DNA of 64,000 bases from Arthrobacter sp. zg-Y20 (lineage in GTDB: Bacteria; Actinomycetota; Actinomycetes; Actinomycetales; Micrococcaceae): positions 3,162,001 to 3,226,000 of the forward strand of contig NZ_CP126241.1 of the NCBI RefSeq assembly GCF_030142075.1, written 5' to 3'. A model generated the notes under the pieces. The model saw only the letters and a list, made by a program, of their open reading frames with translations, was not told where the DNA came from and did not search any database. The translations under genes and the position numbers were made by a program. Numbering within the stretch: position 1 is the first letter of the stretch; each line of letters starts with the position of its first letter. Below are positions 15,918-24,588 of the stretch, one piece after another.

Positions 15918-17384
15918 ATGTCCACAGTTGCGGGCCGCGGAGGTTCCGTCCTCCGCCGCAAGCCCATCGAAGAGATCGACGACGAGAAGACCGGCAACAA
16001 GCTGTTCAAAAGCCTGGGCCTGTGGCAACTGACCGCCATCGGGGTGGGCGGAATTATCGGCATCGGCATTTTCACCCTCGCCGGCCTGGTGGCCAACGGT
16101 GGACCGGACGCTGCCCCGGTGGGTCCGGCCGTGCTGATTTCCTTCCTCGTCGCCGGTCTGGCCAGTGCGGCTGCCGCGCTTTCCTACGCTGAGTTCGCCG
16201 GCATGGTGCCGCGGGCCGGGTCCGCTTACACCTACGGGTACGTGGCTTTGGGGGAGCTGATCGGCTGGTTCATCGGCTGGGATTTGCTCCTGGAGTACAC
16301 GGCCATCGTGGCGGTGGTCGCCATTGGTATTTCCGGGTACTTCACCGAGTTCCTGGCGGGCTTCGGTATCGACATGCCGGTGTGGATGCAGGGGACCGGT
16401 GACACCGTGGAGGGCGGTCTGATCAACCTGCCCGCCGCCGTCGTCTGCTTGTTCATCACCTTCATCCTGAGCCGCGGCACCAAGACCTTCGGCAGGTTCG
16501 AGCTGGTGGCCGTGGGGTTGAAGGTGCTGCTGATCCTGTTCATCGTCGGTCTTGGTTTCTTCTTCATCAACACGGACAACTACACGCCCTTCCTGCCCAG
16601 CGGATTCGGCGCCGTGTTCACCGGTGCCGCCACTGTGTTCTTCGCCGTTTTCGGCTACGACGCCATGAGCACTGCAGCAGAGGAAGCCAAGGACGGCAAA
16701 AAACACATGCCCAAGGCCATCCTGCTGTCCCTGGGCGTGGCCATGGTCCTGTACATCCTGGCCACCCTGGTGCTCACCGGGATGCAGAATTACGGGGACA
16801 TCAGCCCAACGGCCGGGTTCGCGTCGGCCTTCCAGTCCGTGGGGCTGCCGGTCATTGCCACCGTCATTTCGGCTTTCGCGGTGCTCTCCATCCTGACCGT
16901 GATGCTCACGTTCCTGCTGGGCGTCACCCGGGTGTGGTTCTCCATGAGCCGGGACGGGCTGCTGCCGGGCTGGTTCGCCGGCACCGACCGGCGCGGCACT
17001 CCGCAGCGGGTTACCTGGATTGCCGGCGGTGCCTCGGCCCTGCTCGCCGGGTTCTTCCCCATCCGCGCCGTGGCCGACCTGACGAACATCGGCATCCTGG
17101 CCGCCTTTGTGGTGGTAAGTGTTGCCGTGATTGTGCTCCGCTACCGCCAGCCGGAAGCCCCGCGGGAATTCCGGCTGCCGCTGATGCCATGGATCCCGGC
17201 ATTCGGGGTCTTGTCCTCCGGCTTCCTGATGCTGCAGCTGCACTGGGAAACCTGGCTGCGGTTCGCCATCTGGCTGGTGATCGGCATGGCCGTGTACGGG
17301 TTCTACGGCTACCGCCACTCCCTGCTGAACCCCAACAGTCCGCGGCATTCCCAGCTGCGCGCAGATCCCCAGCCAGGAAGCTGA
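15918..17384 (+). CDS. APC-superfamily amino acid permease
   Basis: A 488-residue permease with 12 predicted helices, of the cationic amino acid transporter-like branch. The first helix has GVGGIIGIGIFTL, the substrate-binding unwound region of APC proteins; FFAVFGYDAMSTAAEE in helix 6 is also characteristic. The ATG at 15918 is preferred to 15870 because of the nearby GGAG and because the family starts with a short cytosolic tail. Single gene. Substrate probably a cationic or neutral amino acid. Confidence 0.87.
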   Translation: MSTVAGRGGSVLRRKPIEEIDDEKTGNKLFKSLGLWQLTAIGVGGIIGIGIFTLAGLVANGGPDAAPVGPAVLISFLVAGLASAAAALSYAEFAGMVPRAGSAYTYGYVALGELIGWFIGWDLLLEYTAIVAVVAIGISGYFTEFLAGFGIDMPVWMQGTGDTVEGGLINLPAAVVCLFITFILSRGTKTFGRFELVAVGLKVLLILFIVGLGFFFINTDNYTPFLPSGFGAVFTGAATVFFAVFGYDAMSTAAEEAKDGKKHMPKAILLSLGVAMVLYILATLVLTGMQNYGDISPTAGFASAFQSVGLPVIATVISAFAVLSILTVMLTFLLGVTRVWFSMSRDGLLPGWFAGTDRRGTPQRVTWIAGGASALLAGFFPIRAVADLTNIGILAAFVVVSVAVIVLRYRQPEAPREFRLPLMPWIPAFGVLSSGFLMLQLHWETWLRFAIWLVIGMAVYGFYGYRHSLLNPNSPRHSQLRADPQPGS

Positions 17385-17502
17385 GCCGGCGGGAAGCGCC
17401 CTTGTGGCCTCGGCGGTAAAAGCCCATCTCCCAATTCGGCCAAAAACGGCTATTATCTGCATAGGTCCAGATAGGGACCTTTAGTTGGGGAGAAAAACCG
17501 AA

Positions 17503-17922
17503 ATGGGCAGTCAGTCTCAGGCCATGCCTTCCACCCGGAAGCGGTCGGCCATGCTCTACCGCCGGGCGCGCAGCGGTCTTGTACTGATCGGCGTCTTCTG
17601 GCTGTGGATGCTGTTCGGGGCTGCTGACCTGGTCGGCGCCCTGTTCGGTTCCCCCGTGCATGCCGCCCTGGCTGTCTTCGCGCTCGGTGCCCTCACCCTG
17701 ATTTCGCTGCTTTTCCTGCCGATTTGCGTTGCCTACCTGGTGCTGAACCGGTCTGCCATGAAGGCCCCCGGGAAACCGGCGAACGCCGCCGAGCGGCACG
17801 AGGGCACCGCACCCGCTGCAGGCCTTGCCCCCGTGATCCGCATGATGCCCCGCCGAGCTGCTGAACGCGGCGCGGAGCTCACCGGCCGTGCTGCTGCGAA
17901 ATGGCGGGACCTGGCTTCCTAG
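17503..17922 (+). CDS. Small two-helix membrane protein, unknown
   Basis: A 139-residue protein with two hydrophobic helices (about 27-48 and 55-80) and a hydrophilic Ala/Arg-rich C-terminus. The ATG at 17503 has GGGGAG upstream; a TTG 18 bases earlier is weaker. The preceding intergenic stretch has TATTAT near 17450 as a possible -10 box and the hairpin GGTCC-N6-GGACC (17466-17481). Not recognised. Confidence 0.55.
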   Translation: MGSQSQAMPSTRKRSAMLYRRARSGLVLIGVFWLWMLFGAADLVGALFGSPVHAALAVFALGALTLISLLFLPICVAYLVLNRSAMKAPGKPANAAERHEGTAPAAGLAPVIRMMPRRAAERGAELTGRAAAKWRDLAS

Positions 17923-17976
17923 CCGTCTCTCCCCCGCACCGGCAGAAATGTCAGTGCCACTTGCCATGGTTTATCC

Positions 17977-18279
17977 ATGAGCTCCTCCGCCGGCACCTCC
18001 GCCCTCTCCGCTGTTCCCACCACACCTGTCACCCACGCCCATTACCGCCGGGAACCGTACGTTCGGTGCACCACCCGCGGCGGCGGAACCGTGGACGGCA
18101 AGGCCGTGGCCTGGACCCGCACCCAGGTGCTCCTGCACTGGATTGACGACGACGGCGTGGCCCACAACCGCTGGGTACCGGCACCGGCGGTGCAGCGCAT
18201 TCCCCGCGACGACTCCGCCTGGCGGGATCCGTACGACGATTTCCGTTTTTACTACAGCCCCTCCCCAGCAGCCGCCTGA
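17977..18279 (+). CDS. Hypothetical protein
   Basis: A 100-residue soluble protein with a Ser/Thr-rich N-terminus and a central beta-rich part (VRCTTRGGGTVDGKAVAWT, VLLHWIDDDG, NRWVPAPAVQRI) like a small barrel fold, then an acidic/aromatic tail. It lies 55 bases after the preceding gene and 40 bases before the DUF1622 gene, so it may be part of a short operon. No known function; the composition supports a real gene. Confidence 0.6.
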   Translation: MSSSAGTSALSAVPTTPVTHAHYRREPYVRCTTRGGGTVDGKAVAWTRTQVLLHWIDDDGVAHNRWVPAPAVQRIPRDDSAWRDPYDDFRFYYSPSPAAA

Positions 18280-18318
18280 CCCTTGACGCAGGCGCTCCGG
18301 GAGGAGCTGATAGTTGGA

Positions 18319-18681
18319 ATGGATTTCAAGCACTTTATCGAAACGGTCGGGGAGCTGGTGGACCTGGCCGGGGTTGCCGCCATAGTGCTGGGAGCCATTG
18401 CCGCAAGCGTTGCCGCCGTCGTCGCCTTGGCTCAAAGGAAGCCCCGGGTCTACGCGGATTACCGGCAGCGGCTGGGCCGCAGCATCCTGCTGGGACTGGA
18501 ACTCCTCGTCGCTGCGGACATCATCCGCACCGTAGCCGTGACCCCCACGTTTGAATCACTGGGAGTGCTGGCGGTCATTGTGCTGATCCGGACCTTTCTG
18601 AGTTATTCGCTGCAGCTGGAGGTCACGGGATATCTGCCGTGGAAGCGCCCGCCCGGCGAATTATCGAATGTCAGCGAATAG
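18319..18681 (+). CDS. DUF1622 family membrane protein
   Basis: A 120-residue protein with three hydrophobic segments. Family signature is visible: IVLGAIAASVAAV, then YRQRLGRSILLGLELLVAADIIRTVAV, then IRTFLSYSLQLEVTG. These proteins are widespread in bacteria with no assigned role. ATG at 18319 follows GGGAGGAGCTG; the TTG at 18283 would add 12 residues. Its 3' end overlaps a 37-codon ORF. Confidence 0.8.
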   Translation: MDFKHFIETVGELVDLAGVAAIVLGAIAASVAAVVALAQRKPRVYADYRQRLGRSILLGLELLVAADIIRTVAVTPTFESLGVLAVIVLIRTFLSYSLQLEVTGYLPWKRPPGELSNVSE

Positions 18682-18781
18682 TCCACCGAAACAGTTCCGT
18701 CCTTTCGGTCCGCAGGCCAGCAAGGGCCCCTTCGGTCTCGCCAACCAGCCCGGTCAGCAGGCCTACGCACCCCAGCCCTAA
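18668..18781 (+). CDS. Possible 37-residue Pro/Gln-rich peptide
   Basis: An ORF starting ATG inside the last 14 bases of the DUF1622 gene. It encodes a peptide rich in Pro, Gln and Phe-Gly pairs (FRPFGPQ, GPFGLANQPGQQ). The overlap would allow coupled translation, but there is no clear ribosome site of its own. It could be a real microprotein, a relic of a longer low-complexity gene, or chance. Confidence 0.3.
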   Translation: MSANSPPKQFRPFGPQASKGPFGLANQPGQQAYAPQP

Positions 18782-18895
18782 GTGCCCCGGGCATCCGATG
18801 CGCCCAAAGCACACCTGAACCGATCCAAGGCCACCTGGTTAGTCAGCGTCCGGAACACCAATCCACCCGGTGACAAGGCAGACCTGGAAAAATTG

Positions 18896-18909
18896 TTAGG
18901 CGCACCGAA
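18896..18909. promoter_or_regulatory. DtxR/MntR-like half-palindrome before mntH
   Basis: TTAGG-CGCA-CCGAA is an inverted repeat with one mismatch, 23 bases before the mntH start, and a second TTAGG follows at 18919-18923. DtxR/IdeR/MntR boxes of actinobacteria have TTAGG-type arms. A metal-dependent repressor is expected for a manganese importer, but the match is partial. Confidence 0.35.
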
Positions 18910-18931
18910 CTTTGAGTGTTAGGTTGCTGTC

Positions 18932-20206
18932 ATGGCTCGTACAGTCCCTTCCCCAGAGACCGTTGTGCCGGACCCCGGCACCCGCTCGGCAGGACGGCCG
19001 CGCAATATCCTGTGGCTGCTCGGGCCCGCGCTCGTAGCCGGTGTGGCCTATCTGGACCCGGGCAATGTTGCCAGCAACATGACCGCTGGGGCCCGGTTCG
19101 GCTACCTGTTGGTCTGGGTGGTGGTAGTCGGCAACATCATGGCCTGGCTCATCCAGTACCTTTCAGCCAAGCTGGGCCTGGTCACGGGCCGCAGCCTGCC
19201 GGAACTGCTTGGTGAGCGGATCGGCCGGAAGCCCGCCCGCCGGCTGTACTGGCTGCAGGCCGAGCTGGTGGCCATGGCAACCGACGTGGCGGAGGTAATC
19301 GGCGGCGCCGTCGCCCTCTGGCTGCTCTTTGACTTGCCGTTGTTCCTGGGCGGACTGATTACCGGCATCATTTCGATTGTGGTGCTGCAGCTGCAGAACA
19401 GCGGCCGCCAGCGCGGCTTCGAATACGTCATTGTCACCCTGATGGCGGTGATCGTGGTGGGGTTCACGGTAGGGGTGTTCGTCAGCCCACCGGACGCTGG
19501 CGGGGTGGCCGAAGGCCTGGTCCCGCGTTTTGAAGGCAGCGAATCGGTGCTGCTGGCAGCTTCCATCCTGGGCGCCACCGTAATGCCGCACGCCATCTAC
19601 GCACACTCGGCCCTGACCCGCGACCGGTTCCCCGGACGCACTGACACGCTGACCACCCCGCGGCTGATCAAGGCCACCAAGGTGGACGTCACCATTGCCC
19701 TGGCGGTGGCAGGGTCAGTGAACCTGGCCATCCTGCTGCTGGCCGCCAGCTCCCTGCAGGGAGTGGACGGGACCGACACGCTGCAGGGCGCGCATGCCGC
19801 CATTGCCGGGTCCCTGGGCGGAGTGGTGGCCACACTGTTCGCCGTGGGGCTGCTCGCGTCCGGGCTGGCGTCGACGTCGGTGGGCGCCTACGCGGGAGCG
19901 GAGATCATGCAGGGGCTGCTGAAAATCCGCATCCCGATGCTCTTGCGCCGCCTGATCACGCTGATTCCGGCCCTGGCGATCCTCGCCGTCGGCATCGATC
20001 CCACCTGGGCCCTGATCCTCAGCCAGGTCATCCTCTCCTTCGGCATCCCGTTTGCCCTGATACCGCTGGTCTGGCTGACCGCGCAGCAGGCGGTGATGGG
20101 TGTGCACCGCAACCACTGGTGGACCACGGCACTGGGCGTGCTGGTCTCACTGCTGCTGGTCACACTGAACGTCACGCTGCTGGTGCTGACCTTTACCGGC
20201 GCCTGA
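18932..20206 (+). CDS. mntH: Nramp-family divalent metal transporter (manganese)
   Basis: Proton-coupled Mn2+/Fe2+ importer of 424 residues with 11 predicted helices. The first helix carries DPGN near residue 42, and helix 6 carries ATVMPHAIY with the MPH motif; both bind the metal. Length is normal. Single gene with a DtxR/MntR-like site in its leader; convergent with trxB. Confident family call; Mn preference is inferred from the bacterial Nramp family. Confidence 0.92.
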   Translation: MARTVPSPETVVPDPGTRSAGRPRNILWLLGPALVAGVAYLDPGNVASNMTAGARFGYLLVWVVVVGNIMAWLIQYLSAKLGLVTGRSLPELLGERIGRKPARRLYWLQAELVAMATDVAEVIGGAVALWLLFDLPLFLGGLITGIISIVVLQLQNSGRQRGFEYVIVTLMAVIVVGFTVGVFVSPPDAGGVAEGLVPRFEGSESVLLAASILGATVMPHAIYAHSALTRDRFPGRTDTLTTPRLIKATKVDVTIALAVAGSVNLAILLLAASSLQGVDGTDTLQGAHAAIAGSLGGVVATLFAVGLLASGLASTSVGAYAGAEIMQGLLKIRIPMLLRRLITLIPALAILAVGIDPTWALILSQVILSFGIPFALIPLVWLTAQQAVMGVHRNHWWTTALGVLVSLLLVTLNVTLLVLTFTGA

Positions 20207-20274
20207 GCTGAGGAGGGCACCCGGCCCGGTACGTCCGGACTCCGGTACGTCCGGACAGGGCTGGGCCCGCATGC

Positions 20275-21252
20275 CTAGCCCTGCAGGGAGCCTTCCACCA
20301 GTGCGGTGGCAATGCTGTCCGCATCTTCCACTGCTGCCAAGTACCGCTCGGCGTCGAGCGCCGCCGAGCATCCGGTGCCGGCCGCGGTGATCGCCTGCCG
20401 GTACCGGTGGTCCACCGCGTCGCCGCACGCGAACACACCGTCGAGGTTGGTCTGCGTGGTGGGGGCGGCCACCCGGATGTAGCCGTTTTCGTCCAGGTCC
20501 ACCTGCCCGGCCAGCAGATCGGTGCGCGGCGCGTGGCCAATGGCCACGAAGATACCGGTAGCCGGCACCTCCCGCGTGCTCCCCGTGACGGTGTCCGTCA
20601 GCGTCACTCCGGTGACTTTGTCCGTGCCGTGGATGGCGGTGACCTCGCTGTTGAACTCGAAGCGGATCTTGCCGTGGTCGCGGGCGCGCTGGGACATGAT
20701 CCGCGAGGCACGCAGGGCATCGCGGCGTACGACGACGGTCACCGACTCCCCGAACCGGGTCAGGAACAGTGCCTCCTCCATGGCCGAATCCCCGCCGCCC
20801 ACCACCACAATGGGCTGGTTCCGGAAGAAGAAGCCGTCGCATGTGGCGCACCAGGAAATGCCCCGCCCGTTGAGCTGTTTCTCCTCGGGCAGTCCCAGCT
20901 CCTTGTATACGGAACCGGTGGCGAGGATGACGCTGCGGGCCTTGTAGGTTTTCCCGCCTCCAGTGGCCACCCGTTTGGTGTGGCCGGCCAGCTCGACCGA
21001 GACGACGTCGTCGTACTCCACCACCGCACCGAACTTCTCCGCCTGCCGGCGCAGGTTTTCCATCAGGTCCGGGCCTTGGATGCCGTCGGCGAAGCCGGGA
21101 AAGTTCTCCACCTCGGTAGTATTCATCAGCGCCCCGCCAGCGGTGACCGAGCCGGCCAGGATGCGCGGCTTCAGCCCGGCCCTCGCCGCGTAGATCCCGG
21201 CCGTGTACCCGGCGGGTCCGGAGCCGATGATGAGGACGGAGTCGGTGGCCAT
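20275..21252 (-). CDS. trxB: Thioredoxin reductase
   Basis: FAD- and NADPH-dependent reductase of thioredoxin, 325 residues. GSGPAGYTAG (FAD), the redox motif CATC in SWCATCDG, GGGDSAMEEA (NADPH) and the C-terminal GDAVDHRYRQAITAAGTG are all present. The same frame stays open far upstream, but that extension is low-complexity read-through with no conserved content, so the ATG at 21252 is taken. No thioredoxin gene is adjacent, so this may be a second copy. Convergent with mntH across a gap that has two copies of GGTACGTCCGGAC. Confidence 0.92.
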   Translation of the reverse strand: MATDSVLIIGSGPAGYTAGIYAARAGLKPRILAGSVTAGGALMNTTEVENFPGFADGIQGPDLMENLRRQAEKFGAVVEYDDVVSVELAGHTKRVATGGGKTYKARSVILATGSVYKELGLPEEKQLNGRGISWCATCDGFFFRNQPIVVVGGGDSAMEEALFLTRFGESVTVVVRRDALRASRIMSQRARDHGKIRFEFNSEVTAIHGTDKVTGVTLTDTVTGSTREVPATGIFVAIGHAPRTDLLAGQVDLDENGYIRVAAPTTQTNLDGVFACGDAVDHRYRQAITAAGTGCSAALDAERYLAAVEDADSIATALVEGSLQG

Positions 21253-21498
21253 GGGGTGTCCCTTCGCTGCGGCGTCGCGGGTTTCTTCAAGTCTGGCGGG
21301 GAACCGGTTAGGGTCGGAACCCCGGCCGCATATTCGCGCTGCCGGATCAGGCAAAGGAGCCGGCAGCGGCCGCAAGGACGGCGGCAGGGGAAGGTAAGTA
21401 GCCAGGTCCTCAAGACAGGTATTTTTGGTGTGAGCATGCACCCCTTTTTCGCCTGTTTTGGGGCCGGAATTGTCAGTGCCGGATGAAATCCTTGGGGC

Positions 21499-23133
21499 AT
21501 GGATCAGCTCGGGAACACCGAACGGATAACCGAAGAAGCAGGGTATGTACACCAGTCGGCTAAAGGCCAGGCTGGTAAGGCGGATGCCTCCGACTCGGAG
21601 CGCACACTCGCGGTTTTCCGGGCAGATATCCGTGCTGAAGCGGCCGACGGCGGCTCCCGGTCCGGCGATTCTGCCGCAGGCGCGGATGCGGCCACCGCCT
21701 TTCCGGACGGGTTCAGCGGACTGCTGGCCCTGCAGAACCTTGAATCCTTTGACGAACAGACCACCTGCGATGTTTTGGCCCGCGTGGTCCATCTGGTTCG
21801 GTGGACGCAGGCACAGGAGGCCCGCCTGATCCACCATATGGAGGAACTCTTCCGGTCCGGTCTCTGCAAGGATTTGGGCCGGGAAGAAGCCGGGCAGGCG
21901 TTCAGCCTCGCGGCCTCTGAATGCGCAGCCATTCTGAACGTCCCGCAGACCACCGCGCAGGGGATGATGTTCGAAGCGGACAGGCTCTGCAGCACCCATA
22001 CCGCCACCCTGGCCGGACTGGAAGACGGACGCTTCAGCTACGGGCACGCTCAAGTGGTGCTCGACCAGTGTGAGAACATTCCGGCGTCGGAGCTTCCCGG
22101 GTTCGAGTCCGAACTGCTGGGCAAAGCCGAGGGCGTAACGAGGAGCCAGTTCTGTGCCAAGGCCAGGCGGCTAAGGGAGCGCAAATACCCGGAGACTGTT
22201 CCTGAACGGCATCTGACTGCCTTCGATAAGCGGCGCGTCGTCCTGGACCGGGACGAGGACGGCATGTCGTGGCTGTCGGCGCATTTGCGGGCCGCGGAAG
22301 CCCAGCAGATCTACACGGCCTTGAGCACTGCAGCCCGCGGTGAACAGGCCGGCGGTGACTCCCGGACTGCGGACCAGCTGCGCGCCGATGTCCTGGCCCA
22401 GCTGCTGATGGGCGGCCTCGGCTCAGCCCCGTCAGGTGCACGAAGCGGAGCAGGCGGCGAAGGAGGCAGTGGAGCAGGCGGTCGAGCAGCCGACCGTGCA
22501 GGCGGTCGAGCAGCCGGCGGAGCGGGCGGTCGAGCAGCCGGCGGAGCGGGCAGTCGAGCAGCCGGCGGAGCGGGCAGTGGACCTGCCGATGCCGATCCCG
22601 ACGCCTCAACAGTCCTGCCGCGGGCCGAAATCATGGTCCTGATCAACGCCGAAACCCTCTTTGGCGCCAACGAGGAGCCGGCTGAGCTCCACGGCTACGG
22701 TCCGATCAGCGCCGAAGAAGCCCGCCGACTGGCCCGCAACGCGGTGGGGTGGACAGGTCTGGCCCAGGATCCGAAGACAGGCGAAATCCTCGCGGTGGGC
22801 AGGCGCCGGAAAGTCCCCGCCGGGCTGGCCCGCTGGCTACGCGCCCGCGACGGGACCTGCCGGTTCCCCGGTTGCAGGGTTAGCACCGCCGTCACGGAAA
22901 TAGACCACACCACCGACTGGGCAGACGGCGGTCCCACCGACCACGGAAACCTGGCGCACCTGTGCCGCCGGCATCACCGCTTCAAGACCCTGGGCTATTG
23001 GAAAGCCCACCAGCCAACACCGGGTGTGATCGAGTGGACCTCACCGGCCGGACGCACCTACCGCACTGATCCTTTCCTGGAAACCGAACGCCCCACCGCT
23101 GACCATCCAAGTGCGGAGCCTGCACCGTTCTGA
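21499..23133 (+). CDS. DUF222/HNH endonuclease-domain protein (13E12-type)
   Basis: A 544-residue protein of the multi-copy actinobacterial family with an N-terminal DUF222 helical region (about 60-280) and a C-terminal HNH domain. The HNH core is readable: CRFPGCRVS, EIDHTTDWADGGPT, then NLAHLCRRHHRFK. Between the domains lies a Gly/Ala/Arg-rich linker encoded by tandem 24-bp repeats (22478-22573). Such genes occur in many copies in Arthrobacter; some behave like mobile or selfish genes. Function not known. Confidence 0.85.
   Translation: MDQLGNTERITEEAGYVHQSAKGQAGKADASDSERTLAVFRADIRAEAADGGSRSGDSAAGADAATAFPDGFSGLLALQNLESFDEQTTCDVLARVVHLVRWTQAQEARLIHHMEELFRSGLCKDLGREEAGQAFSLAASECAAILNVPQTTAQGMMFEADRLCSTHTATLAGLEDGRFSYGHAQVVLDQCENIPASELPGFESELLGKAEGVTRSQFCAKARRLRERKYPETVPERHLTAFDKRRVVLDRDEDGMSWLSAHLRAAEAQQIYTALSTAARGEQAGGDSRTADQLRADVLAQLLMGGLGSAPSGARSGAGGEGGSGAGGRAADRAGGRAAGGAGGRAAGGAGSRAAGGAGSGPADADPDASTVLPRAEIMVLINAETLFGANEEPAELHGYGPISAEEARRLARNAVGWTGLAQDPKTGEILAVGRRRKVPAGLARWLRARDGTCRFPGCRVSTAVTEIDHTTDWADGGPTDHGNLAHLCRRHHRFKTLGYWKAHQPTPGVIEWTSPAGRTYRTDPFLETERPTADHPSAEPAPF
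22478..22573. repeat. 24-bp tandem repeats in the DUF222/HNH linker
   Basis: Four units of about 24 bp built on GCGGTCGAGCAGCCGGCGG; units 2-4 are nearly identical and unit 1 is diverged. They encode the eight-residue unit GRAAGGAG and keep the frame, so copy number can change without disrupting the protein. Confidence 0.85.
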
Positions 23134-23172
23134 GCCTGCGGGTTTCTGACTGGAGTCGGTTAGGCTTCCCGG

Positions 23173-23616
23173 ATGACATCGTGGGCAGAAATCACAGACG
23201 CCGTGGGGGTAGCCCTGAGCGGGGACCGGGCCGAGGGCAAACGCCGTCTCCTCGAGTGCTGGGAGGGTACCGTTCCGGGCGAGCACGCCCACCGCTGCGT
23301 CCTGGCGCACTATCTGGCGGACACGGAAACTGACCTGGCAGCGGAAATCGCCTGGGACGAGGCCGCCTTGGCCGAGCATGCAGGCGTCAAGGACGAGGAC
23401 CTGGTGCCGCTCGGCATCCCCTCCGCCCGCGGGTTTGCACCCTCACTGCATCTGAACCTCGGGGATGGCTATCTCCGCCGCGGCGAGCCCGAACCGGCAC
23501 ACCGCCACCTTGTCCTGGGACTCTCCTCCGCAGAGGTGCTGGACAGCGACGGCTATGGCTCCATGATCCGCGCAGGCTTGGAAAACTTGGCCCTGCGGAT
23601 CGAGGCAGCCCGCTGA
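23173..23616 (+). CDS. Conserved hypothetical, TPR-like
   Basis: A 147-residue soluble helical protein. Segments such as RRLLECWEGTVPGEHAHRC, LAHYLADTETD, HLNLGDGYLRRGEPEPAHRH look like helix pairs of tetratricopeptide-type repeats. ATG start 40 bases after the HNH gene. Similar short proteins are common in actinobacteria as hypothetical proteins. No function assignable. Confidence 0.65.
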   Translation: MTSWAEITDAVGVALSGDRAEGKRRLLECWEGTVPGEHAHRCVLAHYLADTETDLAAEIAWDEAALAEHAGVKDEDLVPLGIPSARGFAPSLHLNLGDGYLRRGEPEPAHRHLVLGLSSAEVLDSDGYGSMIRAGLENLALRIEAAR

Positions 23617-23712
23617 CGGACGCGCCGAACGGATCCGTCAGCGGCCGCCGTCGTGCCTGCCGCCCCGTCGTGCCTGCCGCGCCCTCGAACCTGCACCGGC
23701 GTCGGACGCTGC

Positions 23713-24588
23713 TCAGCGAATGCGGGACCGGATCCGAAGCGCGGCCAGGACCGAAAAGACCACCACCATCGCCGCCAGGACAAACAGCACATATCCGGTG
23801 GGCACGGCCCAGTCCCCCACATAGGCGGTGATGCCGAAGAGACGCTCTACCTCCGCGACCGCCCCCGGCTGGTCCGTCACCGCATCCATGGGCCCTTCGG
23901 TCATTTCCTGGCGCACCACCATGGACGCCTGCATAAACGGCAGCGCGCTGACAAAGTTCCGCACACCCTCGGGAAAGGCACCCACCGGAATGTAGGACCC
24001 GGCTGCGAAACCGAGAATGGTGCCCACCAGCGTGGACAGAGCCGCGAAGGACCCCGGCGTGCGGACGAACGTCACCACAAAGCAGCTCAACGCCCCGAAC
24101 GCAACACAACTGAGAACCAGATAGCCGTAGGAGCGGGCCACCTGCCCCACAGCGAGCACCACCCCGTCCACTAAGCCCAGGTAGGCCAGGCTCACGGCGA
24201 ACACCACCGTGGTCATGATCAGCGCTATCGCTACCGTGGACAGCAGGTACCCCAGCACCAGCTGGCCGCGGCTGATGGGCGACACCAGGAAGTCGCGGAA
24301 GCGGCCGGTGGCGGTGTCGTCCACAATCACGTTCACGGCGGCAAGTCCGGTGGTGATAGCGGTGATGCCCACAATCCCGGCGAACATCCAGGCGTCCACG
24401 AAGCCCTTTATGTCCTCTTCGGCGGCTTGCGGAAAGCTCTCGGCCAGCCCCTGGGTCTGCTGGTTGCCCAAGAACAGGGTGTACAGCAGGAACAGGACCA
24501 GAGCCCCGAGGAGGGAAAAGAAGACGTTCAGCCGGTCCCGGAAGTACAGGCGCAAGTTCCGTCCGGTGATGTCCATAACTACGTTCAT
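23713..24588 (-). CDS. ABC-2 type exporter permease (DrrB-like)
   Basis: Membrane subunit of 291 residues with six predicted helices (first near residue 20, then at about 73, 115, 140, 175 and 260). It includes the ABC-2 signature region 'SPISRGQLVLGYLLSTVA'. The start ATG overlaps the TGA of the upstream ATPase gene (ATGA), so the two are coupled. Together they form a DrrAB-type export pump for a hydrophobic compound or drug. Substrate unknown. Confidence 0.87.
   Translation of the reverse strand: MNVVMDITGRNLRLYFRDRLNVFFSLLGALVLFLLYTLFLGNQQTQGLAESFPQAAEEDIKGFVDAWMFAGIVGITAITTGLAAVNVIVDDTATGRFRDFLVSPISRGQLVLGYLLSTVAIALIMTTVVFAVSLAYLGLVDGVVLAVGQVARSYGYLVLSCVAFGALSCFVVTFVRTPGSFAALSTLVGTILGFAAGSYIPVGAFPEGVRNFVSALPFMQASMVVRQEMTEGPMDAVTDQPGAVAEVERLFGITAYVGDWAVPTGYVLFVLAAMVVVFSVLAALRIRSRIR

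Noticed and set aside
15696-17462. 588-codon open frame antisense to the APC permease
   Set aside because: Gly/His/Gln-rich shadow frame of a clearly recognisable permease gene; no ribosome site or family features.
21253-22053. Long N-terminal extension of thioredoxin reductase
   Set aside because: The frame is open but overlaps the HNH gene antisense; the conserved TrxB start is at 21252.
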